Source: Pomphorhynchus laevis
Taxonomy: Eukaryota > Acanthocephala > Palaeacanthocephala > Echinorhynchida > Pomphorhynchidae
DNA length: 64,000 nt
NCBI GenBank assembly: GCA_012934845.2
Contig: WNNJ02000322.1
Span: forward strand, 1-64,000
Direction of reading: 5' to 3'
Under the pieces are notes generated by a model. It did not search any database, was not told the origin of the DNA, and saw only the letters and a program-made list of their open reading frames with translations. Every line of letters starts with the position of its first letter. Within the stretch, counting starts at the first letter, position 1. A program made the translations under genes and the position numbers. Below, piece after piece: positions 31,185-43,240 of this stretch.

Positions 31185-33244
31185 ATGTTTGCAATTCACA
31201 ATAGAACATACAAAATAAGACACGATAGAATTCCTACAATATATTTAATAATTTATATATTATTATATAAATTTATAATAATTATTATAAAATTATTAAT
31301 AATTTTTAAGTATTGGTTACACACATTCGTTGTTATTTTTAAAAATAAATTTTATTTTATGACACAGATTTACGTATACCAACCCTCAATATCTTTACAA
31401 AATGTGTATATAATGAATACTTATACTAAACGTAAATTATCAAAAGACTGCAATTCGTGAAGATGGAAATATAGTTGCATGCATATATTTAATTTATTTC
31501 GTTTTCAATTTTATCTTATTAACCAACAATTTAAAAATAAAATTTATTTTAATAAATTTTAAATTTTAAAAATTATCATAAATTTTAGATAAACTGTAAT
31601 TAATTACTATCCAAAAGACATGATTTAGAGTTTATCAAAAAGTAATTATTATTTTACTGAAACCATGGGTTGTTAACAAATATAACAGAATTCGATAAAA
31701 CATAATTGAGATTTCTTTAGAAGTATATTTAGTTTATATTTATAAGAATATAATTAATTTATATTAATTTTATTATTTATATATCATTTTATTCTAATTC
31801 CTCATTTTATTATTGGAAATCAAATCACTTTACTGTGCAGAGTGTCATAGACAATAAATTAATTTAATAATAAAATCAAATAATTATATTATAAATAATT
31901 AATATATTTAATTAACTTTTTCAAATAATTAATAAACAATTATTAATAATTTTATTAAGAATATTTTTTATCTCATGTCAAAATTAAAATAAGCTAACTA
32001 ATTTATAATGTAAATATTTATTTAAGAAGTCAAGTATTTTTGGGCTGTGGTCATAAGAATTTTAAAATTCCATATTAATCTATAATATTATTTTTAATAT
32101 AATATATCATTATTCATATTAATTTATAAAAATCATTATTTTATATTACATTATATTAATTTAGTACTAAATTCATATATAAATAAATTTTACATGCAAT
32201 ACAAAGCTTTTATTACGCGCATTTACGATAACGTGTAATTATTGCAATCTCAGTTGTTTCCTATAAGCCATCATGCGGTAGGCAAGAACAGAGTATTTTA
32301 ACCTGAAAGTAAAATCTAAAATTGTCAAGTTTAGCTCAAAACGTCATTGGAAATTCATTTAGCTGTTTTTTTTGGATGTTGTCTAATACCATGCTTTATG
32401 AAAATGTTCAAGGATGGAATCCATTTTTGTCCAATGTGCCACCATGCAATAGGCAAGAACAGAGTATTTTAACTATGTCCAATGAACATAAGTGCAATTA
32501 GAAGTATTTTTGTTATTAAACGATTCGTAATAATAAAATTAGTTTAACAATTTTGCTATTCCAAATGATTTTTAATTTAAAAAATCATCAATTTTTGTTT
32601 CCCAGATTATTACAACAGCCAATAATCAGTGCTTCATCAAGATTTTCAATTATAAATTTCAAAGTAGGGACAAATACTTTACAATATTGAATAAGTATGA
32701 TTAAATTTTATATGACCGAATAAATATTATTCTATATTGTAAATATTATCTTTTATCTCTATTCACATCTGATATACGCATCCAGATCTGGAAATTGAAG
32801 ATTTAAGTAAACTCAATAGCAAACGTTAAAGTTTAATAATAATTTCAAGGCCTTGCCTGTTTGGCTCAACAACGCCTTTTGATAATTGCTTATATCATCA
32901 AGCACTGTACTATGAAACGTATTTTATTTGAAAGTTTTAGATTGAAGAAATAAGTTTACTTATTGAAACAATATAAAAAATAAAATTGCCGTAGTTTCTC
33001 TTATATTAGCTTGACGCTCTTTAAATTCTCAGATTTAAAAAATATAAAGTGGCTAAGAGTCGTACAAAGGTTTTTTTTTTCAATTAGCATTTTGTATAAA
33101 TTGCAAACTTGTGCAAATACATCATTTTAACCACACTAGTAAAAACGATCCATGTGTTGATTGCGTCTCAGCTATACCAATCAACAAACTTAGTTGATTG
33201 GTATAGAATTTTTCGTTGAAAAATTCAAATCACTTATCTGAGGC
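31185..33244. other. AT-rich spacer with small repeats
   Basis: A duplicated block (ATAGGCAAGAACAGAGTATTTTAAC-type; about 32,266-32,300 and 32,440-32,475) and a perfect 14-bp palindrome (33,172-33,206) are visible. No coding evidence. Confidence 0.4.
33172..33206. repeat. Perfect 14-bp palindrome
   Basis: CTATACCAATCAAC and its exact complement with a 7-nt loop, just upstream of the left end of a LINE. Confidence 0.7.
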
Positions 33245-33252
33245 TAAATATT

Positions 33253-33719
33253 GTGTACTATAAATGTATTATGGTAAATAGTAATATCTATTTAATACTT
33301 GGTGACATGAATATGCCTTGGGTTTATTGGAATTCGTATACGGCTTTTCCTAATTGTGACCATGCTTCCTATAACCTTCTGGAGTGTATTATCTATTGTG
33401 GTTTAACTCAGCATGTCCAAAATTGCACTCGTTTTGCTAGTGACAGTAGATCTCTATTAGATGTATGTTTATCTTCGAACAGTAAGATTATTAACGCTAT
33501 CCGTTATGATGCCCCAATTGGTTTCCCTGATCATTATGTAGTGATCGTTAGGTTAAGGTTTCAAGAAAAAACTCGAGGTCCGCGAGAAAATCAAGTGGTT
33601 AATGCTTTCAAAACTAACACAGATACAATTCAGTCAATACTTTCAACAGTTTCCTGGCCAGATCCCGCTGTTGTTGGAGTACACGGCGCGTGGAATTACT
33701 TTCAGAGAACCTTAGAGTC
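33253..33719 (+). pseudogene. LINE APE endonuclease, C-terminal part
   Basis: Reads IYLILGDMNMPWVYWNS (the GD-x-N strand), LLECIIYCGLTQHVQ, FASDSRSLLDVCLSS and GFPDHYVVIVRLRF (the S/P-D-H catalytic end; P precedes D here instead of the usual S). Continues into the RT linker up to the insertion of the inner LINE. The N-terminal catalytic residues are missing by truncation. Confidence 0.65.
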
Positions 33720-33789
33720 TAGATCTATTCACTAGATCTATAACACTAGATCTATTCTCAATAAATCCAATCTTATCCTCAACCTATTC

Positions 33790-35180
33790 GCCAAGCAATC
33801 CATCGATCTCTTCGGCCTCACCAAATCCTGGCACTCAGATTCCGACGACCTTTTAATTCGCCGTCTGCTCTCTGCCGGTTGCTCCCTAGTCAAATCTGCC
33901 AACCCCCTCAACTCATGCCCTTCTAAATTCTCTAATCATGGCGGCATCGTCGCATTCGCGCGTCACCCCGCGTCTCTTCGCATAATCAATCCCCTATCGG
34001 TCCTTACTCTTTTGAATTGCTCGCTTGTCGTTATTCTAACCCGATCACTCTAGATCTCGGCATTGTATACCGTCCTGGTTCATCAGCTCCTACTGCCTTA
34101 TTTTTTACCGAAATCGCTGACCTCCTTTCTCATTGTTCTTTGTCCTCAATCCCTTCACTCGTTCTAGGCGACTTCAATATCCGCCTAGACGGCCCCACTT
34201 CCACGGATTCCATCCGGTTCATCAACATTCTTTTCAACAACAATTACAAACTAATCTCCACTGCCCCCACACATATACTTGGTGGGGCACTCGACATCAT
34301 CGCTGTCCCCGATCATTTTGCTGCCCACACCTCACTGTCCATCTCTGATCCTGGTCTATCCGATCACTTTCTTATCACCCTTGATCTCACTCACAACCAC
34401 ACCCCTCCTCACACACATACAATCCTACGTCGCCCTTGGAGAAATTTTGACCTCTCCTCTCTCCTCTCTGCCTTACTCAAATCGTCTCTATCATTACCCA
34501 CAATAACATATTCATCTCATCACGATCTCGCCTTTCTTTTCGACTCTGAACTCACATCCACTCTCGATATTCTCTTGCGCTTCAAGTCTCACCCACAACG
34601 TCGCTTGCACCGTGCCCCATGGTTTGACATCCAATGCCTACTCTCAAAGTGTCGACTCCGCCATGCTTTTCGAGTCTATCACCGCTCTCTCAGACGTGAT
34701 TTCCGCTCGATCACTCCGTCTTTCCGTGATTCCTATCTTGCTCTTCGCCGGTATCATCTCAACCTACTACGTACCAAATGCAACTCCTTCTGGCAGCATA
34801 AAATCATCACTTCATTCAACTCTAAGACTCTCTGGCATACTTTTAACTCAATCCTTGCTCGCTCCTCTTCGCCGTGCAACATCAATGCCAATGATTATTC
34901 GTCATTTCTCCAGACTAAAGTATCCACGTTGCTCTCTCACACCCCGGTCTCCATCCTATCCCACTCTGCCCAGTCTAGCCTCATCCTTCCGGAACTCTTT
35001 CATCTTCTCCCTGTCTCACCTACAGAAGTATCATATGTCCTCATGTCCTTGCCCAACAAATCGTCACCTGCCGATCCCCTGCCTACTTACATATTAAAAT
35101 CTATATGCTCATCGATATCCCCGTTTTTCACAACCTTGTTGAACTCGTCCATCCGCAGTCGTTTCTTCCCTTCAAACTGA
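33790..35180 (+). pseudogene. L2-like LINE endonuclease and start of RT
   Basis: Endonuclease: SIDLFGLTKSWHSDSDDLL (E of the usual LTETW changed to K), NHGGIVAFARH, LGIVYRPGSSAP, SLVLGDFNIRLDG (GDFN motif), APTHILGGALDIIAV and DPGLSDHFLITLDL (catalytic SDH). Then a linker with WFDIQCLLSKCRLR and the RT opening VSYVLMSLPNKSSPADPLPT, ILKSICSSISPFF. The longest unbroken part is 34,017-35,180. Catalytic endonuclease residues in this stretch appear kept apart from the early glutamate. Confidence 0.75.
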
Positions 35181-35396
35181 AAATCCGCAATCGTTCGTCC
35201 CCTCCTTAAGAAACAATCGCTCAACCCATCCCTTCCTTCTAGCTATCACCACATTTCACTACTCCCTACTCTTTCTAAGCTCTTATAACGCATCATCTTA
35301 ATACAAATCAACGCTTATCTCTCCTCATCCAATCTGTACCCTCCATTCCAATCCGCTTTCCGCTATAATCACTCCACATAAATCGCATGCATAAAA

Positions 35397-36451
35397 GTGT
35401 ACAACGACTTACTCATTTCTCGAGACAAGGCTCTATATAGTGTTCTCATCTCCCTCGACCTTTTCTCCGCATTCGACATTGTCGACCACTCCGTCCTCCT
35501 TTCTCGACTTCGTTATGATTACGGTTTTTTTTCCTCCTTAGTAGCATGGTTTGCTTCATATCTATCCGACCGTTCCTTTTGCGTCTGTTCTAATTCATCA
35601 TCCTCCCTCCCCTCCCTATTTTTGCGGGTCCCACAAGGTTCAGTTTAAGGTCCCCTCCTTTCCTCACTTCTGCTTGGCGATCTCTCGCCGTTTATTAAAC
35701 TTTACTCCTTTAACGTCATGCAATACGCCGATGACATCCTCATCTATGCTCATGCACCCGCACATCGCATACACGATATCGGCATTTCTGCCTCCAACTG
35801 TCTTTCTTCTATCTACAAACGTCCCTCCAATCTCTATCTCGTTCTAAACCCCGAAAAGTCCAAAATAATGTGGATCCTCCCCCGCAAACCAAACATATCT
35901 CCTCTCACTGTATATTTTGCCTCATCGATCATCCACATAGTCCACAATCTCACTTTCTTAGGCTTCCATTTCGATGATCACCTTTCCCTTAAACCCTTCG
36001 TCCGTGACAAGGTCCGCTCATCTAACTTAATTATCCGTGACATCCGCCGTATCGTCCCCTTATCGACTTCCGTTCATGTATGTCTCTTCTTTCATCGCTT
36101 CTTTTCCCTAAAATCGATTAATGCCTTAGCCTTTTCGCAAATTCTCCAAAATCCATCATCCTACCCCTACAACGAATAATCAACAATGCCGTTCGAGTGC
36201 TCTTTCGTCTCCGTCGCTTCGACCACACATCCACATATTTTGCCCAACTCTCCTGGCCCACCATCCACATCCGCATCAAACTCCGCCTTCTCGTTACCTT
36301 TCGTCTCATCGCTGTCGGCTCCCCATCGTTCATCAACCTTCCTTTCTTAGACGACACTCGTCCCACATCTCTATCGCTTCGTTCCTGTCATACCCTCTTA
36401 CTCCACGTTCCCCCAATTACTCCAACAACTACGGTCTCCGATCCTTTCTAG
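35397..36451 (+). pseudogene. L2-like LINE reverse transcriptase and C-terminus
   Basis: SLDLFSAFDIVDHSVLLSRL (motif A), FASYLSDRSF, RVPQGSV followed by a break then GPLL (motif B), MQYADDILIYAHA (motif C, aspartates kept), LNPEKSKIMW, and LGFHFDDHLSL. The C-terminal region LFRLRRFDHTS, LSWPTIHIRIKLRLL and SFINLPFLDD is the helical tail typical of L2/CR1 elements. Spread over three frames. Confidence 0.75.
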
Positions 36452-36635
36452 TCGCCGCCTCACTCGCCTGGAATCAACTCCCTCTCGATGTCCGCCGCGC
36501 CCCCTCCTTTATCACATTCAAACACCTCCTCCGTTCACACATTCTCTACACCTGATTCACAGTCTTGTTTGTTGTGGTCATGTAAGCGTGCGCTGGCACG
36601 CATTTGCCACGTTAAAATAAATCTTTTTTAGAGTC

Positions 36636-38600
36636 GCTGCTTATTTTATTCTCTCCACTTAGAAGCAAGACACGTCGAAAAGATTCTCCCTGGTTCGATT
36701 CAGAGTTACGTCCAACATCGAGAACTCGTAATTTGATCTTCAATCGCTACAGAGTTGGGGAGTGTAGTTATGATGTTTCTAAACAGGCGAGAAATTTAGG
36801 CAATTCATAGAAGATGAAGAAGCGATGTGCATTTGAGAATGAATAAGCTAACCGTTGTAAATATGATTTAAAGGTCCTTTTTCAGTACCTATCAAGTTGG
36901 GGAGTTGTTGATTCTTCGATTTGCCACTACTTCTATGACATTTCCGCGAATGACCTAGCTGAAGAGTTCGCGGCACACTATTGCACTTCAGTAGAGCCCG
37001 CAAATGAACATGACACTTTTTGTATGGAATCTAGTGTGCTGAACACTTACTCTGACACGTGTCTTGTGTTGGACCTTGTCAATTTGATAACGCCAGCTCA
37101 AGTCTATTCCGAATTACGCCGTCTAAAAGCAAATAATTCAAGAGGTTGTGACTTACTACCTTCTGTTTATCTGCGCAGATTAGCAGGCTCAATTTGCGTT
37201 CCTCTCTGTGCAATTTTTCGCCAGTCAATCATAGAAAGATCTCTTCCTAATGTGTAGAAGCAGTCAATTGTTATTCCCTACTTCAAGAAGGGAAATCGCT
37301 CTTCCGTCGAGAATTATAGGCCGGTGAGCATTACCTGCATTTGCTGTAGAGTGTTGGAGAGGTTTGTGCATCGCTACATGGTTGAGTTTTTTTGTGTAGG
37401 AAAAATTTTAGTCCCTAATCAGCACGGATTTCGGGAGGGTTATTCAACTGTTTCAAATTTGCTTGATGCTCATCTTGATTGGACAGCGAATAAGGCACAC
37501 TATACCGATACAGACATTATATTTTTCGACTTTTCAAAAGATTTTAATAGAGTAAATGATGGTCTATGTCTTCAGAAACTTGTCAATACTGGACTCCCAA
37601 ACATAATGGTTGATTGGATTAGAGAATTTATTCGTGATCGTTGCTTTCGAGTACTTGTCGATTGGTCATTGTTTGTGTCTAGAGAATGTCATCTTAAAGT
37701 ATCTCAAGGTTCAGTTTTGGGTCCGCTTTTATTCAGCATTTATGTTATCGATTTGCCTGGGTGCATTCGCTCTCGATCATGTTTGTATGCAGATGATTTA
37801 AAAATATGGCGGCCCGTTCATTCATTGAGGATGTTGATTATTTGCAAACTGACATAGATAATGTGGAGTTGTGGGCGGCGTCTAACAAGCTTGTGATAAA
37901 TGTTTCGAAATGCAAACACATGCGTATTATTAGTAATGCTCGCAAGCAACTAACATCTGTTTGTTACAAATATAAGGGCTGTATTGTTGAAAGTGTCGAT
38001 AGTTACAAATATTTAGGAATACGGGTTACCTCTAATTTATCTACCACAAAGCACACTGATCAAGCTTATACCAACTCCAATAAAATGATAGGTATAATTC
38101 GACTCGCGTTTGTTCGCGTTGATCCGTATGCTCTGCGGCCTCTGATTTTAGCACATGTATTGAGTAGACTTTTATATGCAGCTCCGGTTGTATACCCACG
38201 TACTGTGCATGAACATAAGAAATCAGAGAGGGTACTTCGCAGGGCAACAAAGCTAGCACCAACGTTGGCGTCGCTGCCTTATGAAGACAGACTGAGATCA
38301 TTAGGACTTGAGACCGTCACATGGACCCGTCGGTACATGGATATGTGCCTTGTTTGGCATTTATTCCAACGTACTCATCACCCTCTTCGGAGGAGGGTTT
38401 AACTACGTGGTTCAAATGTTCTTCGCGGTCTTTCTTTAACTATTCGAAGAAACATGGTACATAAATTGGGCGTGATGCAATTTGATAGAAGAATTGTTGA
38501 GCTTTGGAACAACCTTGATGCAGACACCGTTGGATGCAGTTCACTTAATATTTTTTAAAGAAGACTACGAATGGATCAAGCAATGTTTCGTGTTGCATTT
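36636..38600 (+). pseudogene. CR1-like LINE reverse transcriptase
   Basis: Linker SPWFDSELRPTSRTRN, then ANNSRGCDLLPSVYL, YFKKGNRSSVENYRPVSI, HGFREGYSTVSNLL, FFDFSKDFNRVND (motif A, with D for the usual A), VSQGSVLGPLLFSIYV (motif B), CLYADDLKIW (motif C), NKLVINVSKCKHM and SYKYLGIRV. C-terminus: YPRTVHEHKKSERVLRRATK, YEDRLRSLGLETVTWTRRY and IRRNMVHKLGVMQFDRRI. Main open stretches are 37,024-37,257, 37,324-37,857 and 37,806-38,402. A stop near 37,255 and a frame change near 37,810 break it. Confidence 0.75.
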
Positions 38601-38620
38601 CCTTATTTTAATAAATAATT

Positions 38621-39829
38621 AATTTATTTACGAACTTATTGTGAGCCATCTATTTGAGCTAATGCTCATATGTTGTTGAATGTATAATAATAAAGGTGAC
38701 AGTAAAGCAGAGTGTAGTTAAGAACATATCCATCCTGTGAACCATCGAACAGAATACCACGAAACATTTTCGCTATGTAAAATTCTCCCTCACCCCGCTT
38801 ATAGGATCTTAGAACTAGCCATTGCCAGCACCAAATAATATGTGTTTGATGTTGGTTTGGATAACTAATGGGGAGTTGGTTTGAATAACTTGATTGTAAT
38901 AGTGCAGCTAAATTTGTTAGATAATGGATATAATAGCTTTCGGTGACTTGTACATGGGTCATGTACAAGTCACCGAAATTTAGAAATTTGTTTATTGCTA
39001 AATCAATAACATTTTGACGCAGCGAATCCGCTTAAAGACCAAACAGAAACGACGTTTCCATTAAACGATGAAATCTCGAGAAACACACCAGAATCAATAG
39101 GCCAACAAACTAGCTCCGAAAATCGTACAAGATCTGGTTGTATAATTTGTCAGCCATCACGTCTTAACGATTAAATTGCTGCTTGAAATAAAAAGCAGGG
39201 GTAAATGTGATATTCAAATAATAAATAGTAAACATTATTATCTACTTGTCTATTTGCTTTATAGATAGTTGAATAAAGCTAAGAAAATCATTTGCTTTAT
39301 ATCCATATTCAGCTCAGGTATGCAAGTAAAATTTGTTATTATTATTTGCTTTTATTATTGCGTAGTTGACGTTTTAGCAAAGAATATATGAGTTTAATCG
39401 ACTAGAGATTTGCGCAAAACTGATTTTCTAAATTATTTTTCAATGGTAGTTTTCTAAAACCTTTGCTACAAATTGTAAGACTTTTATATATTCATAGATC
39501 CCCTGGTCTTATCATACACATATCCCGAAAATTTTCCGAAACTTTACATCGACTGCTTTTATGCAAGCTTATACTGATGTGCGTGCTGATGCTGGGTTAT
39601 CAATGCTGTCAATAATTTGAAGACGGCTCAAGGTTTAGCCGTCTTCCTCCTATTTTGAGCAGCGTAGTATCCCTATTCGGCCGCAACTCGTGAAGCTTTA
39701 CTAAAGCGGGTCCGTCGGAGTCGTTGTCCATCCTCCGCAGGCTAGTGTAGTGCTCGTTGGGGTTATATATGGAGCTCCCTTGCCCCCTCTATGATTTGTA
39801 GATTCGCTTCATAACTGTTATCGCTAGCA
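38621..39829. other. Spacer with a 19-bp perfect palindrome
   Basis: No supported gene. Base composition rises toward 39,650-39,800, which may be the edge of the OTU-bearing sequence that follows. Confidence 0.35.
38938..38978. repeat. Perfect 19-bp palindrome, 3-nt loop
   Basis: TTTCGGTGACTTGTACATG, then GGT, then its exact complement. One of several tight palindromes in this window. Confidence 0.8.
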
Positions 39830-39844
39830 CTCCCGTTATTCAAC

Positions 39845-40200
39845 AAAGAAGGAACTCAGCTCTCTGTTATGTGAAGGGCCTGTGAAGGATCCTGACTGCG
39901 ATCCTCGCTGATCGTGCTGCTGTCAATAACTCACGGCATTATTCTCTCATTGTGAATGACTACGGAGACACCTTTGAGACGAGCAAAGGACACCAGTGCC
40001 ACATTTCCGGCAATCACGTACGGTTTGCGAAGTTGCGCGATCGATTTGTCAAAGTTCTCGAAGAAAGGTATAATCTCCGTCTTGTTGGCATCAAGGTGGT
40101 CGCAAATATCAGCACAATACTCGGAGTAATTATCAAAATTATCAGTCATTTGATCGGATGGGGCGTGAAATAGGAAGTTACAATCGCTGGAGACCTAGCG
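39845..40200 (-). pseudogene. OTUD3-like deubiquitinase domain, decayed
   Basis: On the minus strand: SDCNFLFHAPSDQM, where OTU proteases have GDGNCLFRALSDQ; then EYCADICDHLDANKTEIIPF, FDKSIAQLRKPYVIAGNVAL and VSFARLKGVSVVIHNERIMP, closely following OTUD3 (F-E-K-x-V-x-x-L-x-KPGT-x-AGN-x-A-I-V-A-FAR ... VVIH). OTUD3 is a cysteine protease that removes ubiquitin. The cysteine is displaced by two residues, a stop follows MP, and the terminal catalytic histidine is not visible, so this copy is dead. It lies 240 bp beyond the end of a LINE. Either a host pseudogene or a domain once carried by a retroelement. Confidence 0.6.
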
Positions 40201-40439
40201 GACCCCAATATCGCTGTCCTTGGGCTAACTATGGAAGGCAGCAGAAATCAGGTCAATCGCTGAGTAGTACAGTTTCGGCATGTTAGCATTGTCGTGTGAG
40301 ACGATCAAGGAGTCGTTGGAAACTTTGACAAATACTGGTTCACTGCGCTCTCCTTTAGAAATTTTCAGTTCGCGATCATCGATAACTTCTTCCTCGTCTA
40401 ATTGAGCTGTATGCAAAGTAATTGATATCATATCCTTAT

Positions 40440-43240
40440 GAAAACAGAGTTTATCGACCAGTCGGTTTCTTTTTGGCCATCACCATTCGTTTACAAATGT
40501 AAAATCGTGGAGCCACGAATTTCGTAGTTGAATCGTGGTTGCTAACTTCACAAAGTTTAGGATAGCAAATCTTCGGGTTTATCTGGTCAAAATAAAGACG
40601 AGAAGTATTTTCCATGTTCAATAAGATGGCTTTCGCATTTCCTCCTATCAACACAATTGAAATATGCTGAAACAGGCGGGTCGCTGCAACTTCGTACGGA
40701 ATCGACGAACGAAGTGCTAAATATCGAGCGATGTGCCGAACTACTTGCTCACCCCTGGATTCTAGCCTCCGTAACATTATAGACGGCGGGAGTGAAATTG
40801 TACCTTGCATCAATCATTAGAGCCCGGTTTTTTCTCTCCGTGGCATTGGAAGCATATTCATTTGATGAGAAAAGCAAGGTAAGAGCGGCGTGGCGGATAT
40901 AACCCTTATATAATGAATTTATAACCACAAAATCTACTGCTTCTGGCGGATCTCTATAAATTTAAATATCAGCCGGTCTTTTTATGAAATTCTTTGCTAA
41001 GTTTGGGATTTATCGATCAACGTGCATTCCAGCTGATTACGCTGGCTAAAAAACAATATCTCGTATGTCATTATGACGCAGACCGATTTATCTCCAAATG
41101 TGCATGTTAAGGCGTAAAAAACCATTCAATCAGCTTTACGATAGCACCTGCTGCACCTGTAAATCTTATCAGAGATAAGAATGTCCAAGCCAGAAACGCA
41201 TAAGGATAGAGAACTCATAGTGGGGCACTGCCAGACCAAGACTTTTGTAGGTTATGCATTGAGGCCAAGCATTGGCGTGAGAAGAGGACGCTGAAAGTTA
41301 GAGCGCTTTGTCAACATTATTTGATTTCGATTTTAATAGATCCAACATGGCTGCGTCAATGAAAGATAACCTACTAAGTTTAAAACATCGAACTTAGTTG
41401 AAACTCCATCTAGCGCGGCTTTGATGCGTTGTATCCAGGTAAGGCACTTGCTTTTAGGTCTAGTGTAGTGACAACAACTTGAGTGCTTGCTACAAAAGCT
41501 GCTAAGCAATGTGTCTGAGAACTTCTCAGTCTGAGTCCGGTCATTTTTAGAGGAAGTTCAGTTTGACATTTTGCTTGAATTGATAGTTGAACTGATGTAA
41601 TGCTTTCAAGCGCGGCATAATTGCCTCGTCGAGCCGATGCAAAAATCGTCCATAAATCTGAAGTCTATGTTCCTCATGAAAAACGCCACTCTAGGGGCTG
41701 ACGCGCAGTGTCGCAAAATCAAGTATGCTACATGGGCATCAGGAATTGATGTCACTAGATCTATATTTTTAAGGAGTTTGGGCAGAACCTTTTTGAGCAT
41801 GAACGACTTGACGAATTCAGAAGGAAGCCAATCGGTTGACCAAGTAGCGAAAAACTGCTACAATGCATAATTGTACCGGGTTGTTGACAAATATTGTGCA
41901 TGGATCGAACATCGTCTGTATTTCCTATAAGTTCTATTTTGCCATAGTTAATGGTCAATTTAATCTTGGAAAATTCCTTGATGAAATTTAGTGCACGAAC
42001 AATGATATTGGAGTAGCCTCCGGTAATGCCATTATTCTAATCCCAATTGTTGAAATTGACGCTGTTCATTTTGCTAAGCTATGTAACTACTAGATAAATT
42101 GCCACTGAGTACATTAGAGGACCGATGGGGTCACCCTGCTGAACTCCAGATTCAGACTTTAAATATTGCGATTCAAAACGGAGAAAAGTAGTGTGAGCGT
42201 AACACTCACGTACCTACGCAGCCATTTGAGGTATTTAGGATTCAATTGTTTCATGAATTTCGTTTAAAGTGTTGAATGCGATCGACACAGCGATTTTTGC
42301 CCATGTCCAATTTTCTAATTCGAACATATGCTCATTAGTGTGGCGGACCTGATGGATTATGTGATCGATGCCATTAAGTATTGCAACACCCATTTGTAAT
42401 AGTGTGAGAATCGTTGGAGCTGTCTTTTTAACTTCGAATAAACACACTTTGAATATATTCGACGAAATGTATCTCCATAATTCTGCTTGGCTTTTCCAGA
42501 GCGATGAGGTTCGCGCCTGCCAAGAAAGGAGCTGTGGTAAATCACCTGTCATCATTTTGTTTATCAATTGCGTTAAGCGCGTGAGAAGTGTTCTTGATGG
42601 ATCGGCGGAGATTATATCCTGTAAGTATTCGGGTCTCAAACCAAAGCAATCATGCGCTGATGCGGCGGGGAAGAAAATACAACGTCTTTCACGATATCAG
42701 TGTCAAATATAATAGGCTGATTATTACAAGTATATGAATATTATATGTCTATACCTGCGGTGTCCAAGCTGCACAGACTTTGTCGAATTTCTTTAGTGGG
42801 ATGAATGCATCCATAAGTAGACAAACACTGCACGACTTTACCCCAATTTCATTGTCTGGCTAAATCGATCGGTGATAATAGCGTACTCTGGTGGGCAGAT
42901 TTTCTATTGGAATTGATAAGTAACAAAATTTGATCGCGTATCTCTCCAAGCTGTATCCATTAAATATTATCAAGCGTTCGTGCTATACCTTTTAGTGGCG
43001 TTGCGGCCTCGTGAGAACTGACCTTGGCTATCTGATTTAATGAAGGCAATCTTGGCAAAGCTGAGAAGGATTGCCCAAAATGCTGATGATTGACAATGTA
43101 GATCAACGTCAATAAGAGTGGACAATATTCGAGCAGATCTGCTTCGCAGGTTCCATGGAATGCGTCGAAACGTTGAGATTCTAGATTGCCATAGTTTGCG
43201 AAGGAAGGAACAGGTGCTGTATGACTCACTCACCTCGTCA
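40440..43240 (-). mobile_element. LINE relic with GVQQGDP-type RT (copy 1)
   Basis: N-terminal segment at 43,233-42,970 (FLRKLWQSRISTFRRIPWNL, then FWAILLSFAKIAF); central part at 42,639-42,235 (LLQMGVAILNGIDHIIHQVR, KIAVSIAFNTLNEI, equivalent to motif A); motif B SGVQQGDPIGPLMYSVAI at about 42,150-42,095; KIKLTINYGKIELI near 41,960; and a C-terminal LFQHISIVLIGGNAKAIL near 40,640. These are landmarks of a LINE family common in marine invertebrates. Scattered stops, so old. Confidence 0.65.
42235..42639 (-). pseudogene. LINE RT N-terminal segment (copy 1)
   Basis: A 134-codon frame with LLTRLTQLINKMMTGD, LLQMGVAILNGIDHIIHQVR and SIAFNTLNEIHETI. In the family the last reads as K-x-D-x-x-NAFN-x-x-R (RT motif A); the catalytic aspartate position reads V/S here. 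It leads toward motif B, which is in the adjoining broken frame. Confidence 0.55.

Larger units (their letters stand above)
33720..36627 (+). mobile_element. L2-like LINE nested in the CR1-like LINE
   Basis: Bounded by an 8-bp duplication. It starts within the endonuclease (5'-truncated; the first 40 bp repeat CTAGATCTA three times), continues to RT and a C-terminal region, and ends with a short 3' tail containing AATAAATCTTTTT. Top strand is strikingly rich in C and T, unlike anything nearby except the LINE at the right edge of the window. Several stops and frame changes, so inactive. Younger than its host element by position. Confidence 0.8.
33245..38620 (+). mobile_element. CR1-like LINE split by an L2-like LINE
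   Basis: The left part (33,245-33,719) is the end of an APE endonuclease. The right part (36,628-38,620) is the linker, RT and C-terminus. The reading frame passes from one part to the other when the inner element is left out (...NYFQRTLES | LLILF...SPWFDSELR), and TTAGAGTC is duplicated at 33,712-33,719 and 36,628-36,635. 5'-truncated within the endonuclease. At least two later frame breaks in the RT. Clade call (CR1/Jockey-like) rests on SQGSVLGPLLFSIYV and YADDLKIW. Confidence 0.75.

Noticed and set aside
36118-36366. Arg-rich minus-strand frame
   Set aside because: Antisense of the C/T-rich L2-like LINE; the Arg-rich content follows from the strand bias.
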